From contig JAAONU010000002.1 in assembly GCA_012932295.1 (NCBI GenBank), positions 16,033,388-16,097,387 on the forward strand: DNA of 64,000 nucleotides, in the 5' to 3' direction. The notes under the pieces were generated by a model that worked only from the letters and a program-made list of their open reading frames with translations, ran no database searches and had not been told where the DNA came from. Shown in pieces: positions 1 through 11,883 of the stretch (positions within the stretch are counted from its first letter, which is position 1; the number at the start of each line of letters is the position of its first letter). The stretch is from Cyclina sinensis (lineage: Eukaryota > Mollusca > Bivalvia > Venerida > Veneridae). The position numbers were made by a program, and so were the translations under genes.

Positions 1-912
1 ATGAAGTTTGAAGAAAATCACTCAAGTACTTTTGGAGTTATGCCCCGGACAAAACTGGAATAGACGCACGCACGGACGGACAGAGACCATTTCTAATATC
101 CCCTCCGCTTTTGGCGGGGGGATAAGAAGTTCAAGAATTCAAGAATTAAATATACATGTATATGCTGGGATTTTTAAAAATGTAAACAAGTAAATCTGAT
201 AAAGGGGAATAACTCTTAAAATAGGCAAGGTAGAGTTATTGGACTTGCACACTGCACTACCTACCAATGTGCTCTGTCAGTGTATGAAATTTGAATAAAA
301 TCCCTCAAGTAGTTTTGGAGTTATGCTCCGGACAAAATTTATCAAGTAATTCTGATAAAGGGGAATAACATTAAAAATAGGCAAGGCAGAGTTATTGTTC
401 TTGCACACTGCACTACCTACCAATGTGCTCTGTCAGTGTATGAAGTTTGAATAAAATCCCTCAAGTAGTTTTAGAGTTATGCTCTGGACAAAATTTATCA
501 AGTAATTCTGATAAAGGGGAATACCTCTACAAATAGGCAAGGTAAAGTTTTTGGACTTGCACACTGCACTACCTAACAATGTGCTCTGTAAGTGTATGAA
601 GTTTGAATAAAATCCCTCAAGTAGTTTTGGAGTTATGCTCCGGACAAAATTTATCAAGTAAATTTGATAAAGCGGAATAACTCTAAAAAAGGCATGGTAG
701 AGTTATTGCACTTGCACATTGCACTATCTACCAATGTGCTCTGTCAGTGTATGAAGTTTGAATATAATCCCTCAAGTAGTTTTGGAGTTATGCTCCGGAC
801 AAAATTGTTTCGGACGGACGGACGCACGGATGCACGAACGCACAGACGCACGGACGCACGGACGGACGAAGGGCATTTCTAATATCCCATCCGCCTTTGG
901 CGGGGGGATAAA
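1..912. repeat. 156-bp tandem repeat, bivalve-type, with GGAC-rich end
   Basis: The phrase 'gctctgtcagtgtatgaa' recurs at about 271, 427, 583 and 738, giving a 155-156 bp period and four clear copies plus a partial one at the start. Each copy carries 'gagttatgctccggacaaa'. Both the partial first copy and the last copy run into GGACGGACGCACGG-like runs (60-85 and 810-870) and end in 'cctttggcggggggataa'. This looks like the end structure of a dispersed repeat family. No believable coding sequence is present. Confidence 0.85.
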
Positions 913-1906
913 TTAGAAACTCCAGATCAAAATTGGCCATGCCCTGAGGTCACTTAATTTTTCATAGGTTTCGGTAGGAAAAACTGTTGTTATATTGCAC
1001 CACATACAATCCACACTCGGTATGTCAAAATCGCGTAAGTCAAATTTCCGGCTGCGATTGCCAACTGCGCTTAAATTAGGATCTAAATTGTCACTAATAA
1101 ATATGTTATTGGTGAGAAATTTATGTTGATTTAATGAAATCACCTGACTTGATTGAAATGCACTACAGTGATTTTACTTGTCACTAAGCGAAGAAATTTT
1201 TGGGATGATACATTCTTTAATTTTAACAAATTTGAGTGAATAAAAATTCAGTATTGGAATGTTCTTTTATGTTTCTATATTAGCTCCACATATTTTATGT
1301 ATGTGCGTCAAAAGTTATGTTAAATGTACATTAAAAAGTTTCTTAGTGTACCTGTAGTTACCCGCTGTCTATTTATAGTATGTGTACATGTTAGTTTTTA
1401 CCTGTGTCGCATCTTTTGTATAAAATATAACACACTGTCTGGTTTTCATACGCCCAAGTAGGATGAATCAGGTTTTAATTAAGCCTACATCTGAAGAGAA
1501 AAATGAGCTGGTCTGAAACCAGGGTAAGTTTTGGGAATATGTCGTGTACTCGAGTCAAAAAGAAAATCAGTTTTACCGGTATTTCCCGTAAATTACTTTT
1601 TGGTAAAATATAAGTCAGGTAGTGCTTTACCTTCAAGACTTGAATTTGACTGTCATGGGGATGCTTTTTAATTACTTGAATCACATTTTATGAGCATTGC
1701 TGCCTTGTACAGGACAATAAACCTATATCTGCCACAAAACAATGTTAGGTACACCAGCTCCGAACATATCGAATTCCGAATTAGTCAAAGTAATTTACTT
1801 GGTCCGCCAGAATTAAAGATATTGAGATTGGACCATATATATATATATATTTTTCCCTCTGCAACAATAAGGCCTAAAGTTTAGATATTTGACATGAAGT
1901 ATTATT
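913..1906. other. Intergenic stretch, no gene seen
   Basis: AT-rich sequence with only chance frames of 60-76 codons. There is a short (AT)n microsatellite near 1838-1852. I see no splice-bordered exon, RNA gene or recognisable element. Confidence 0.6.
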
Positions 1907-2260
1907 GTTACGGTCTTGTGCATATCTTCCTATAATTCCTATAAATAAGGTTGTATTCCTATAAATACAACCTCTGACTACTACGTCAGGAAATCGATTC
2001 TTTGGTTCAGTGGTTAGAGTGTTGACCTTCATTGTGCTAAGATCAGAGTTCGAATCCCGCTATGGGTTGTGTTTTCTAGGATGCATTGCATCCTTCTGTT
2101 ATGGACGTTCTTGTTCATATAATGGGGATTTGTCCAGGACTACCTCTCCTGGACTTAGTTATAAAAATTAAATAATAAAACAATCTTCCAAGATTTCTGT
2201 CTGATCTTCTGATCTAAAAATACACAAGAACATTCGTCATCATAAATGATGACTTTCTAA
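1907..2260 (+). repeat. tRNA-like SINE-type element, copy 1
   Basis: The copy starts at 'gttacggtcttgtgcata'. It contains an A-box-like 'tggttcagtggttagag' near 2003 and a B-box-like 'agttcgaatcccg' near 2047, spaced as in a tRNA-derived RNA polymerase III promoter. It does not fold as a full tRNA: the tRNA-like part is followed by unrelated sequence. A second copy starts 366 bp downstream with the same leader. A purine-rich 'aaagagggga' lies at its 3' end, just before copy 2. It could instead be part of a larger tandem or LTR-like repeat. Confidence 0.6.
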
Positions 2261-2272
2261 AGAGGGGATATG

Positions 2273-2460
2273 TTACGGTGTAGTGCATACTTTCCTATAA
2301 TTGTATAAATACAACCTCTGAAAACTGTGACAGGGAATCGATTCTTTGGCCCAGTGGTTAGAGTGTTGGTCTTTGATGCGCTAAGATCAGAGTTCGAAAC
2401 CCATTCTGGATTGTGTAATCTAAGATGCATTGCATCTTTCTGTTACCGATTTCTTGTTTG
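2273..2460 (+). repeat. tRNA-like SINE-type element, copy 2
   Basis: This repeats the copy 1 leader ('gttacggtgtagtgcata', 'tataaatacaacctctga'), then an A-box-like 'cccagtggttagagtg' and a B-box-like 'agttcgaaaccc', followed by 'gatgcattgcatc'. The B box has one change from the canonical form (aaaccc for aatccc), so this copy is probably inactive. Confidence 0.6.
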
Positions 2461-2668
2461 TTTGATTATCTTTTCGATCTATACAAAGTTTGTTCCGATC
2501 AGGACTCTATATCAAAAACTGACCAATCCCGGGAACTGGGGTCAATTTATTGCAAGGCATCATTTTTACTCATCCACTGTATAGGACTGTCATAGTCTTC
2601 ATGTTAGTCTGGAAAAGTTATAGTAAAATATCTAAATAATAACTTCACTTTAATAACCTTTCTACAGG

Positions 2669-3243
2669 ATGTTATCCATACAAGCGTCAACACATCAAGG
2701 TGATGAAATATTCGGAAGTGCTGGGAAGCAGTGTACCACAAACAGTCTTGCTGCGATGCTTTTGGCTACGGAAAAGCCACCAGCAGTTTGGGATAAAGGT
2801 GACCTTGACAAAATTTTACAGGATGCGGATGACTTGTATCAGTCTGTCTGCATAGACAAGTACCTGCTTATTGGTGAACTTCCCAAACAGATATCTCATT
2901 TTCAGATGGAAATGTCACAAGCTTTCAGTGGAACTGTAAATAGGGAAGTGACAGATATACAATTTTACAATTTGTATGATGCTTTGAAAACCATAAATGA
3001 GTTTTGCTTTTTAACTGTAGATTGCTACACTATGGCTGTCATTAAGGCTAGTGATAGATTATATTTATTTGATTTACATAGCCGAAATGAATGTGGGATG
3101 CTGATGGGAAAGCGGTTTTAACTGGACACTCTTCTCTGAAAAACTTTTGTGCGCCATTTGTCTTCAGTTCTTTTCTTCCATGCAGAGAAGTATGTTTTGA
3201 GATTAATCATGTGCTTAAAGAAAAATCTGATTCTGCAAAGTGA
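2669..3243 (+). pseudogene. C76-like (herpesvirus tegument type) cysteine protease domain, frameshifted
   Basis: An open frame of 150 codons starts at the ATG at 2669, just after an acceptor-like 'ctttctacag', so it may be an internal or second exon. The candidate nucleophile is Cys22 in 'AGKQCTTNSLAAM'. The candidate Asp and His lie in 'LYLFDLHSRNE' (Asp135, His137). This Cys ... Asp-x-His layout is what I know from the deubiquitinating domain of herpesvirus large tegument proteins and from related domains in invertebrate transposable elements. The frame breaks near 3100-3120. Similarity-like sequence continues in another frame to a stop near 3243. It lies directly upstream of a linker and transposase remnant on the same strand, which suggests a cargo domain of a mobile element rather than a host gene. 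An OTU-like fold is the alternative label. Confidence 0.55.
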
Positions 3244-3255
3244 TTTTTCAGGTTT

Positions 3256-4240
3256 TTCAGAGAGAGGATGAATATGCATGTAAAGTTTACTTAATAGAAG
3301 AAATGAAAAATCAAATTTTAACTGAATCAGAATTTTCAAATATTTCTGATTTAGATGACACATGTTCATTGTGTTTTGTTAAAGACAGTGTTGGAGCTTC
3401 AGTCAAAAGTGAAGGCAAGGTGTAGAGAGATTCTGTCAATGAATCTATTGATGTTGTAGGAACGGGCGAGTCTGATTCTGAATTGTTGAGTGGAAGTGTT
3501 ACTAGTGGTGATGCCACAGTTGAGGTAGAATGGGATAGGGATGAAAGAGCTGATCAGTATTCTGTGCATGAATCTTCTAAGGGTGCAGGAACAAATGAGC
3601 AACATGGTGAAAAAATGGTGAATGAGAGTTTAACAAGTGATGATGATGCTGAAAGAATTTAGACAGAAAGGGATATGTGTGAAAGGGCAAGTGAATACAC
3701 CATGGGTGTAGAAATTAGCAAGTCACAAAAGAAGTGAGTGAGAGTTTTACAGATGGTGGTGATGCTAGAGTTGAGGTAGATAATGACTGATGAAACATTT
3801 GTTGAAAGTGGCGAGGCACATGGTGAATTAGTTAGTGGGAGTTTTATAGATGGTGATAAAGCTGAAAGAGTCGAGGTGGATACTGTGATGGATGAAAATG
3901 TAGTTGAAAGTGGAGAGTCACATGGGCAATAAGTCAGTGAGAGTGTTACAGATGGTGGTAATGCTGATAGAGTCGAGGTAGATACTTTGATGGATAAAAA
4001 TGAAGTTGAACGTAGGAAGTTTCATGGTGAATAAGTTAGTGAGAGTTTTATAGATGGTGGTAATGCTAGAGTTGAGGTAGATACTATGATTGTTGAAACT
4101 TTGGTTAATCTTAACAACTCTTTTGAATTTCTTCAGTCCATTGAATTTGATACTTTCAATGATGGTAGCAGTAGTGATACTATAGATTATGAAATAAGTC
4201 AGAAAAATTTGAGTGATATAGAAGAAAGCATGCCTTTAAG
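3256..4240 (+). pseudogene. Acidic, internally repeated linker region of the same element
   Basis: A short open frame (to 3425) is followed by interrupted frames rich in Glu, Asp, Ser, Val and Gly. From about 3600 to 4110 the DNA is an imperfect tandem repeat of roughly 115-120 bp, with recurring 'gagagttttatagatggtgg' and 'gagttgaggtagatac'. In-frame stops occur in several units. I read it as a degenerate low-complexity linker between the protease-like and transposase-like parts. No domain is recognisable. Confidence 0.45.
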
Positions 4241-6112
4241 CTTTTTTAAAAAAATATCGTAAGGTTCTTAGAGGTGGTAAACATAGCAGATTTTCAGTCA
4301 CAACATATACACCTAGGGCAGGTCAAAGAAAAGAGCATTCATATCAAACAAATCAGGCAGATAGCTGTGAATATGTAAAACAAAAAGGAAGGGGATGAAA
4401 GCGAGTAAGGGATGAATCCAATTGGAAAGTAAACAAAACAAAAAATGGCGAAATGAAGGGCAGAGTTATGTAAATAGATATGGTAAAATTTTAAGAACAA
4501 GAATGTTAAAGCCAGCCTGTGGCGCAAGTTGTCAGTTTAAGTGTTCAGAGCATCTGAGTGAAGAGGTTAGAGAAAAATTACTTCACTCCTATTGGCAGTT
4601 AGGATGTTTAACTAGACAAAGGCGGTTTATTATAAATAAAACCTAAAAATATGAGAAATGTAGGGGTAAGGAAATATTCCTACATATATTTTTTCCAAAT
4701 GCTGATTCAAATTCTATCCATGTATGCAAACATTTTTTCTTGAATACACTTGATATTGGCCAGTCAGTTGTAATGACTGCTCATTCTAAAGTACAGATAC
4801 AGGGGATGGTAGAGAGAGATGGTAGAGGAGGGTCTTATGGTAGCAGAATTAACACAGTACCTGAGGACAAGCTTAATGTTGTCAGAAAACATATAAAGTC
4901 ATTTAAGACAACTGACTCGCATTATTGTTGTAAAGATACAAAAAAGACCTAACATTGATTCTTCATTAAGTCTTCAAAAGATGTATGATCTGTACTTTAA
5001 TTACTGTCACTGTCATGATTTGGAAACAGTTCCTGTTCACATTTATCGTAAAATATTCAATGCTCAGTTCAATATCAGTTATAATCAAGTGATCTATGTA
5101 ATTCATTCTCAAATGCAGTGGGAGAAATAAAATTGCAGATGGTAGCAAAATACAATGATCACATTAGAAACAGCAAGCTTGCTCAAGAAATTAAAAAAGA
5201 GCACTTACAGATAAAGAAATAACAGTTGCATGTTTTGATTTAGAACAGATTTTGCTTACTCATCATGGAAAATCCTCTGCTTTCTTCTTCAAAAGGCGAC
5301 TAAATACATACAATTTTCCTATTTACAATCTTGGCACAAGGGATGGACATTGTTATATATGAGATGAGACCACAGCTGGTTAAGGCTCATGTGAAATAGC
5401 TTCATGTGTCTGTAAGTTCATCTGTGAAAGAGCTCATCTTGGCTGCAAAAAGTTTATATTTTACTCAGACAATTGTTCAGTTCAAAACAAAAATAGGTAT
5501 TACATAGCAATGATATGGTACTGTCTTCAAAAGTTTAATCTCCAAGCAATAGAGCATAAATATCTTGAAAAAGGACACACATTTAATGAAAACGACAGCA
5601 TTCATGCTGCAGATGAAGATGTAACCAGGCACATAAACTTAAACACTACTAGTCAGTGGGCAGGAATTATACAGATTGCTAGACGCAGGCATCCATACAA
5701 AGTTTATGAGATGTCCTTGCATGACTTTTTTGATTTTAAACTTTTATCAAAGTGTTTGAAAATTTTTGACTTAAAAGAAGAAATGCAAAAAGTGTACATA
5801 AGTGAAATACGAGTGCTAAAAGTTGAGTTTTTTTAACCAAATAGATATAGGGGTAAATATGATTATCACAGTCCTGCTGTTTGAAGTTGTAAATTTAGTG
5901 TCACGTATTCGACGCCATAGTGCCAGTGTTCCTGACCCTAAAGAATTAAGGCTTGCTAAATTAAGAAATGATAATATATAGATCAGTGCTGAAAAATATA
6001 ATGACCTTGTTGCATTTTGCCTTGATAACATTATTCCTAGAGCAAACCATCTTTTTATGCTTTGCTGCCACATGAAACCAGCACTGTACAACCACAGGAA
6101 TAATGCAGTTTA
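4241..6112 (+). pseudogene. DDE-type transposase-like protein, multiply broken
   Basis: Fragments in several frames line up in the order of a transposase-like protein that I recognise as widespread in invertebrates but cannot name. An N-terminal Cys-rich part 'KPACGASCQFKCSEHLSEE' is near 4510-4570. Next come 'HSYWQLGCLTRQRRFI', a region with 'DGRGG' and 'DSHYCC' near 4820-4930, then 'CFDLEQILLTHHG' near 5230 and 'FYSDNCSVQNKNRYYI' near 5455. 'EKGHTFNENDSIHA' is near 5570. The tail 'YNDLVAFCLDNIIPRANH' is near 6000. The Asp in FDL, the Asp in SDN and a Glu in GHTxNEND are plausible catalytic acids. At least six frameshifts or stops show that it is dead. Confidence 0.6.
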
Positions 6113-6323
6113 AAATCATACATCATTCTTTGAATGTATGGTCTGTTTTTGCTAACAACATTAGAATACAGTAACCCTGAAATATGCTTTGTTTATACCA
6201 CAAAAGAAGGCTGCCTATCAAAATTTAAAAGTCTTTGCATATCTCTTTCAAAATGAGTGTTTTTTTTTCATTTTTTAAAAGATTTTTACACACATCAATA
6301 TAGTGTGATTAGTAATTGTCACC

Positions 6324-6489
6324 AGTAATGTTTTCATGAAACATCATTTGTAGCGGTCGAGTTTTGGTTCTAATATATCTTTAACTATGGTACTTACTGA
6401 CATTAAGTAATGTTTTCATGAAACATGCATTTGTAGCGGTCAAGTTTTGGTTCTAATATATCTTTAACTATGGTACTTACTGACATTAA
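6324..6489. repeat. 82-bp direct tandem duplication
   Basis: Two near-identical copies begin with 'agtaatgttttcatgaaaca' at 6324 and 6406. They differ by a few bases, for example one base inserted before 'gcatttgtagcgg'. The duplication is recent and non-coding. Confidence 0.9.
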
Positions 6490-9400
6490 GCATCCTTTGA
6501 TGTTGTATGCCATAACTTGTCAACAATGGTTAGAACTAGAATTGTTTTATATTGCATAGTTTGTTGTATATATTTGAGACATACTCCAGCAAATCTACAG
6601 TTAGCTATCTATCACTTAGTGTATGGATATAGATGTTTCGTTAACAACAGTATCTTAATGTTTATTAGAAGCAAATGCAACTTGGGCAAAATTTAGTTAA
6701 AGTTGAAGTGAATTATGGTCAGGTAAAACTTCTGCTATTGTATAATGATAAAACTTAATGCATTTAGCATTAACTGTCAGGTTGCAAGTTCAGCTTCTTG
6801 TTTAATAATTAAACACGAGAATTTTTCTCAAAATAAAAGGAAATCGAACATTTTTGTTGCAATGATGATTTCACATTCTGTTTTTTTTGTAATCAGTGTT
6901 ACATATTTGATGTTACTACAAAATTTAATTGTACTACAAAAACAGTTTCCCTTTTATCATAGTCATTGCAGTGCATTTGATGTTATGACAAACATTTTGT
7001 GAAGATGCAATTGTAGACAATATACATGTATTTGTATATACTGGCAGGAGTTGGTTGAGCATTGCGTGTGTGGACTGGCCATATAGCATACTAAACCAGC
7101 GTCTTTTTATTGTAAATAAACTATTTTTGATGTAAAAACGGTGTAACCTGACAAAACAATAAACTGATTTGCCTTCACTGACATTGACTGTTGCTCCTGA
7201 AAATTGTCTAATAGTTTTATGTGCCTGTTCCCTGTCTTCAGCATAACTTAACAGACAGTGTTTTGAAGCCTGTGCAATTAAAAGTGGTGTATAAATTGAC
7301 ATTGTGTCTTGATTTCAAGCACTTTGCTGAGCGGTCATTTAAAAGTTGACAATCAGAGAATACTTTTATATCATGCTTTTTCAGTTGGTTGTTGTAATAT
7401 AACAGTGATTTATATTCTAATGATTTCACTGCTATGGTCCATTTGTTCCTGAGTTTACATGTTCCATGTTATTGTATAAACAAATAATTGTAACAAAACA
7501 AAATTCAAAATGTTTATGTCGTCATAAATCGTGACTTCACACAATGAACATGGTTTATATTTATGCTATTCCAATCATTGTTCCATTATTTTGATAAAAA
7601 AACATTTTTTTGAGCATGAAATAATTAGCGTTTGTTTTGTTCAAAGATTGATTATATTTCATATCTTTTGAAAATACTTCTTTCAGTGTTCACTCAGTGA
7701 AATAGATCTCAATCTAAGACTGAAACAAACAATTGCCCTCTATGTAACCAATTCTTTGAGAATGTTCGAGATTGCTGACAAGGTCTTAAGGTTAGAAATC
7801 CTACATCAGGGTTTATATAGGCAGCGTATGAGCACCGACTTAATCTATACACTACTTTATATCGGATAAATCAGGTTATACTGTACTGTATTTTTGTATG
7901 TTCATTTTGATTGTATGATGTATAAATTCACCTCGATCAACATACTTGTAACTTTGGGTATCCAGGGTTGTGGTAAACTGTAAAGTATTAGTATGGTATC
8001 AACTGTAAATAAGTACTTTACAGTATCTTATCATTAAATATACTGAGTGACAGTACAGCTGTGTGACAAAATTTTGTGATGGGTTCATTTAGCAAGCAGA
8101 TGTATTAATAAATCATGAATTTGTTAAAGGAAAATTCTCAGATGATCTATGTAAAGTAAATAAAGTAGTTAATTTTCAAATCTACTAATTGCGTAATTAA
8201 AAAAAAAACTGTGAAAATGTAGTCATCTTGATCATAGCTAAAATCCAACTGACATTAATCTAATTTTGTTATAACTCTACAGAATGAAAGTGTTAAGACT
8301 TTTAACTATGTAAATTCTGAACTAATTGTAGGGCAAAATTATGAACATGAAATAAAAAAAAAGTTGAACAAACATTTTTAAAAACCTTTTGTTTCATTCT
8401 TCCTCATCTTCCTCATATCACCTCAAAATCAACAGTCTCTCAAAGGAACACAACCTTGGAAATGATATTATATATTTTAAACCAATAACAGTAGTTCTTG
8501 TTAATAAAACCCCTGAAATTAACTTGATCAATTGTATCTGGAATTTTAACAGTATAGGTACTTTAAGCAATCAAGTCAGATAACTCTTGACTCTATCCCC
8601 TTTCTTCAGCTACAGTTCGGCATGTAACTCACTATCAAGCATCTCAGTAACCAGTCATCGGATCGAGCCCAAACTTCACCATTGTGTTCACCATCATCAA
8701 GTTAAATAAGTCTTTTGTGAATTTTACTTGAATTGTTGCAGTGTATCTAGTGACATTGAAAGATTTTTACATGTCTGCTTTTTAAATGTGAAAACAGTGT
8801 AAGTGACATTTTATGCAAGTGGTGGATATTATTTTTTTAAAAAGCTATACAGAACCAAAATATTTTAATGAATGTATAAATAATTGAAACAATGATTAAG
8901 AATGTCTGCACATACACATTTTTCACATTTAATTTTGTTTACATTTGTTTTTTGTTTTTTTAAGCGCTAAACTTCTAAGTGACGTTAATACTAGTATCTT
9001 TTCTTATGATGGTGTAATTTGAAAATCTGAACTATGTGGTGTGAAGAGAGCAGTTTTTGATATAGTATTCAAGAATTTAGTAATTATTATATTGTTACAA
9101 TAAAACTGGAAGGTTTTTTCCTTCTCCTGTAAAATTTTTGAAAATGCACTTACACTAGTTTTGCGTTCAGCCCTCGACATTGTAACATACGTATTACACA
9201 CCCGGAGCACGGTAAAGAAAATCACGGTGTCATCGCAACGTCAAAACAAATTAAAGCGTCACTATATGTTGTTACCTTTACGCCTTTTCAACAAAATCGC
9301 TTCAAAGCGGCTTCACTTCATGTGCCTACTAATCCATTTTGTGTACTTGTCCCCGTACCAGTTGGCACTGAGAAAAGCAACAATTCTTTGTGCCTGTATT

Positions 9401-9890
9401 GCAGTTCTACTGCTGTTGTTGCTATTTCGCGCATCTTTTGTCATCATCGATGGATTCACTGCCTTCCCGAAACCATTTGTGCCACTTGAACACAAATGCT
9501 CTTGAACATTTATTTACAGTTCCTGACGACTGAATCAATTTGGTTCAGTTGGTGTTTTTCCTAATATCCGCAAAACTTGATAATAGCCGTAACTCACCTG
9601 TCACATGTTGACATCATTCGTTCTCTTGTGTCGGTATCAACAGTGTTGTTTGCTTTGTTGTTTTCAATAACGTAAGTAGCGACGAACTTCAAAGTTTCAG
9701 GAAATGAAGTCACATTAAATTTACAACGGCATACGGTTTGGTATAATTGAACGTCAATAAAATCAACCGTGGCAATGGCGTATTAGACTAGTGCGTTTCA
9801 AAGCGTCCATTAAAATTGGCGTGCTTCGAGTTAAGAGCAATGTGTTACTATAGAAACAGATCCTATATTTGTGTATTATATATTTATATA
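6490..9890. other. Long intergenic stretch, no supported gene
   Basis: AT-rich with scattered chance frames of 60-120 codons on both strands, none with a recognisable domain or clear splice context. The GC-richer patch at 9160-9510 has a 114-codon plus-strand frame (9161-9505) with a hydrophobic run 'ILCACIAVLLLLLLF'. That run is compatible with a membrane anchor, but I cannot support it as a gene. Confidence 0.5.
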
Positions 9891-9894
9891 TATG

Positions 9895-10655
9895 ACGACT
9901 TCTATGCTCTTTTCAAATATGTGTGAAATTGGATCAGAAACTAGGTCAAATCATAGAAAAAACCTTGTGAACATTTCCCATCCAATCATCATGGACCTTC
10001 GTGAGCATGTGTTGCTTGATGATTTCTTGACTCTCTCAAAAACTAAGTCTAAAGGTAAAATCTTAGTAAAATCTTGTAAACAACTTTCTTCTAGAGGCCG
10101 CCTTTCCCATTCAATTATCCTGACAATTTGTCAGCATGCTATTCTTGATGTCTTCTAGGCTCTTTATAGATATGAGTCATGTTTTGTCCAAAAATAAGTC
10201 ACCAAGTAAAATCATAGAAAAAACTTTGTGAGGCCACATTGCCTTTCCAAACATAACAAAAACTTGGCAGAAAGTTTAGCTTTATGACTACTATGATCTT
10301 TATATATATGGGTCTTGTTGAGAAGACCTTGTGAACATGCTAGAGGCCCCATTTCCCATTTAATCATCAAGAAACTTTGTTAGCATGATTGGCTTAATGA
10401 CTTCTAGGATAATTTCATAATTGGGTCGTGTTAAAACAAAATCTAGGTTACCAAATCATAGAAAACCTGTGACCATTTTTGAGGCCACATTTCTCATCCA
10501 GTCATCATCTGCCTTTGTTCGAATGTTTGACTTGATAATTTCTGGATTTGACAGCATGTTAAATCATAAATTTTTTTAAACACTTTTGAGACCACATCTT
10601 CTATCCAAACATCATGAAACCTTATCAAAAATGTTTAGCTTGATGACTTCTAGAC
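9895..10655. repeat. About 150-bp tandem repeat block
   Basis: The phrases 'gatgacttctag', 'aaaaccttgtgaaca', 'gaggccacattt' and 'aatcatcatgaaac' recur roughly every 150 bp. The same family resumes at 11275-11884 and 14135-14340 in unit A and at the matching places in unit B. Other repeats have therefore been inserted into an older tandem array. The block is non-coding. Confidence 0.75.
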
Positions 10656-10659
10656 ACTT

Positions 10660-11275
10660 TGTATACGCCTGTTGAAGACGGGACGTATCATGGGATCACC
10701 CATGGCGGGCGGGCGGACGGGCGGCGTCCTGATGTTTGTCCGGAACATAACTCCTACACTATCAAAGCTATTGACATGAAACTTCATAGGTGGATAGATC
10801 TCATTGAGACGGAGTGCAGTGTACAAAAACCATCACTCTTTACTTCTAAATTTTGGAGATATTCCCCTTTATGTAATTTTATTGTCCGGAGCATAACTCC
10901 AACACTATCAAAGCTATTGACTTGAAACTTCATAGGTGGATAGATGATAATATGAATCATTACTCTGCACTTCATAATTTTGGAGTTATTCCCTTTTGTT
11001 TAATTTTCTTTGCCGAAGCATAATTCCTACATTATCAAAGCTATTGATTTGAAACTTGATACATAGATAGGTCTTATTGGATAAAAGTGCAGTGCATAGG
11101 AACCGTAACTTTGTACTTCATGATTTTAGATTAATGCTCCTTTGTTTATTTTTCTTGAACCATACTCCTACATTATCAAAGCTATTGACCTGAAACTTCA
11201 TAGGTGGATAGATGTTATTGAAACAAATTCCTCAATTTACGGGCGTACTTTCCTCCGCCCTGCGGCGCTCGTGTT
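10660..11275. repeat. Nested repeat with about 145-bp subunits, unit A copy
   Basis: The element starts at 'acgcctgttgaagacggga' with a GC-rich 'ggcgggcgggcggacgggcgg' stretch near 10705. Four subunits contain 'atcaaagctattgactt' (about 10760, 10905, 11035, 11175). It ends at 'cctccgccctgcggcgctcg' near 11265. The sharp change of sequence at both ends, inside the 150-bp array, marks it as an inserted dispersed element. Confidence 0.7.
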
Positions 11276-11883
11276 ATATATTGTTTGTGTTCAGTCAAAA
11301 ACTAGGTCAGCAGGTAAAATCATTCTAAACTTTTTCCATCAAATCAACAAGGATCTTTGTGAATGTTTTTGAAGAATGTTTGACTTGAAGACCTCAGTGC
11401 TCTTTTCATACTAGTATATCGGTCATGTTGAATAAAAAACTAGGTCATCAGTCAAATAATAAGAAGCCTTGTTGAAATCAAGAAGCCACTTTATCAGTCC
11501 AAACATCATGAAACTTAGCGAGAATGACAAGCTTGTTGACTTCTAAAATCTTTATATAATTATATTGTTCATGTTGGGTCAAAACATTCAAAAGGTGAAA
11601 TCTTATGAAAAACATATGAACACTCTAGAAGCCACATTTCAAATCCAACATCATGAATCTTTGGAAGAATGTTTGGCTTGCTCAGTTCTAAGCTCCTCTC
11701 ATATAGTTGTCATATTCGATTAAAAACTAAGTCACTAGTTCAAATCATAGAATAACCTTGTGAACACACTACAGGCCACAATCATCATGAAACTATGTCG
11801 GAATATTTGTCTCTATGACTTGTCGGGACTTTTTATATGAGTCATTTTGGGTCCAAAACAAACTCATCAGGTCAAATTACTGA

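Larger units (their letters stand above)
2669..6112 (+). mobile_element. Decayed DNA-transposon-like element with protease and transposase parts
   Basis: Three collinear remnants on one strand (C76-like protease, acidic repeat linker, transposase-like region) span about 3.4 kb with no unrelated sequence between them. I did not find convincing terminal inverted repeats on either side, so the true borders are unknown. Whether protease and transposase were one polyprotein or two neighbouring genes cannot be told from this broken copy. Confidence 0.5.

Noticed and set aside
2000..2070. A functional tRNA gene
   Set aside because: A-box and B-box-like motifs are present, but no full cloverleaf with paired acceptor ends could be drawn and the motif is repeated with a shared leader, so it is SINE-like.
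6934..7302. 122-codon minus-strand frame
   Set aside because: No recognisable domain, no splice context and a length compatible with chance in 64 kb read in six frames.
10659..10925. Frame 'MYTPVEDGTYHGIT...' duplicated at 20622 as a conserved gene
   Set aside because: The apparent conservation is explained by the 10-kb duplication. The frame crosses the GC-rich run and tandem subunits of a dispersed repeat.
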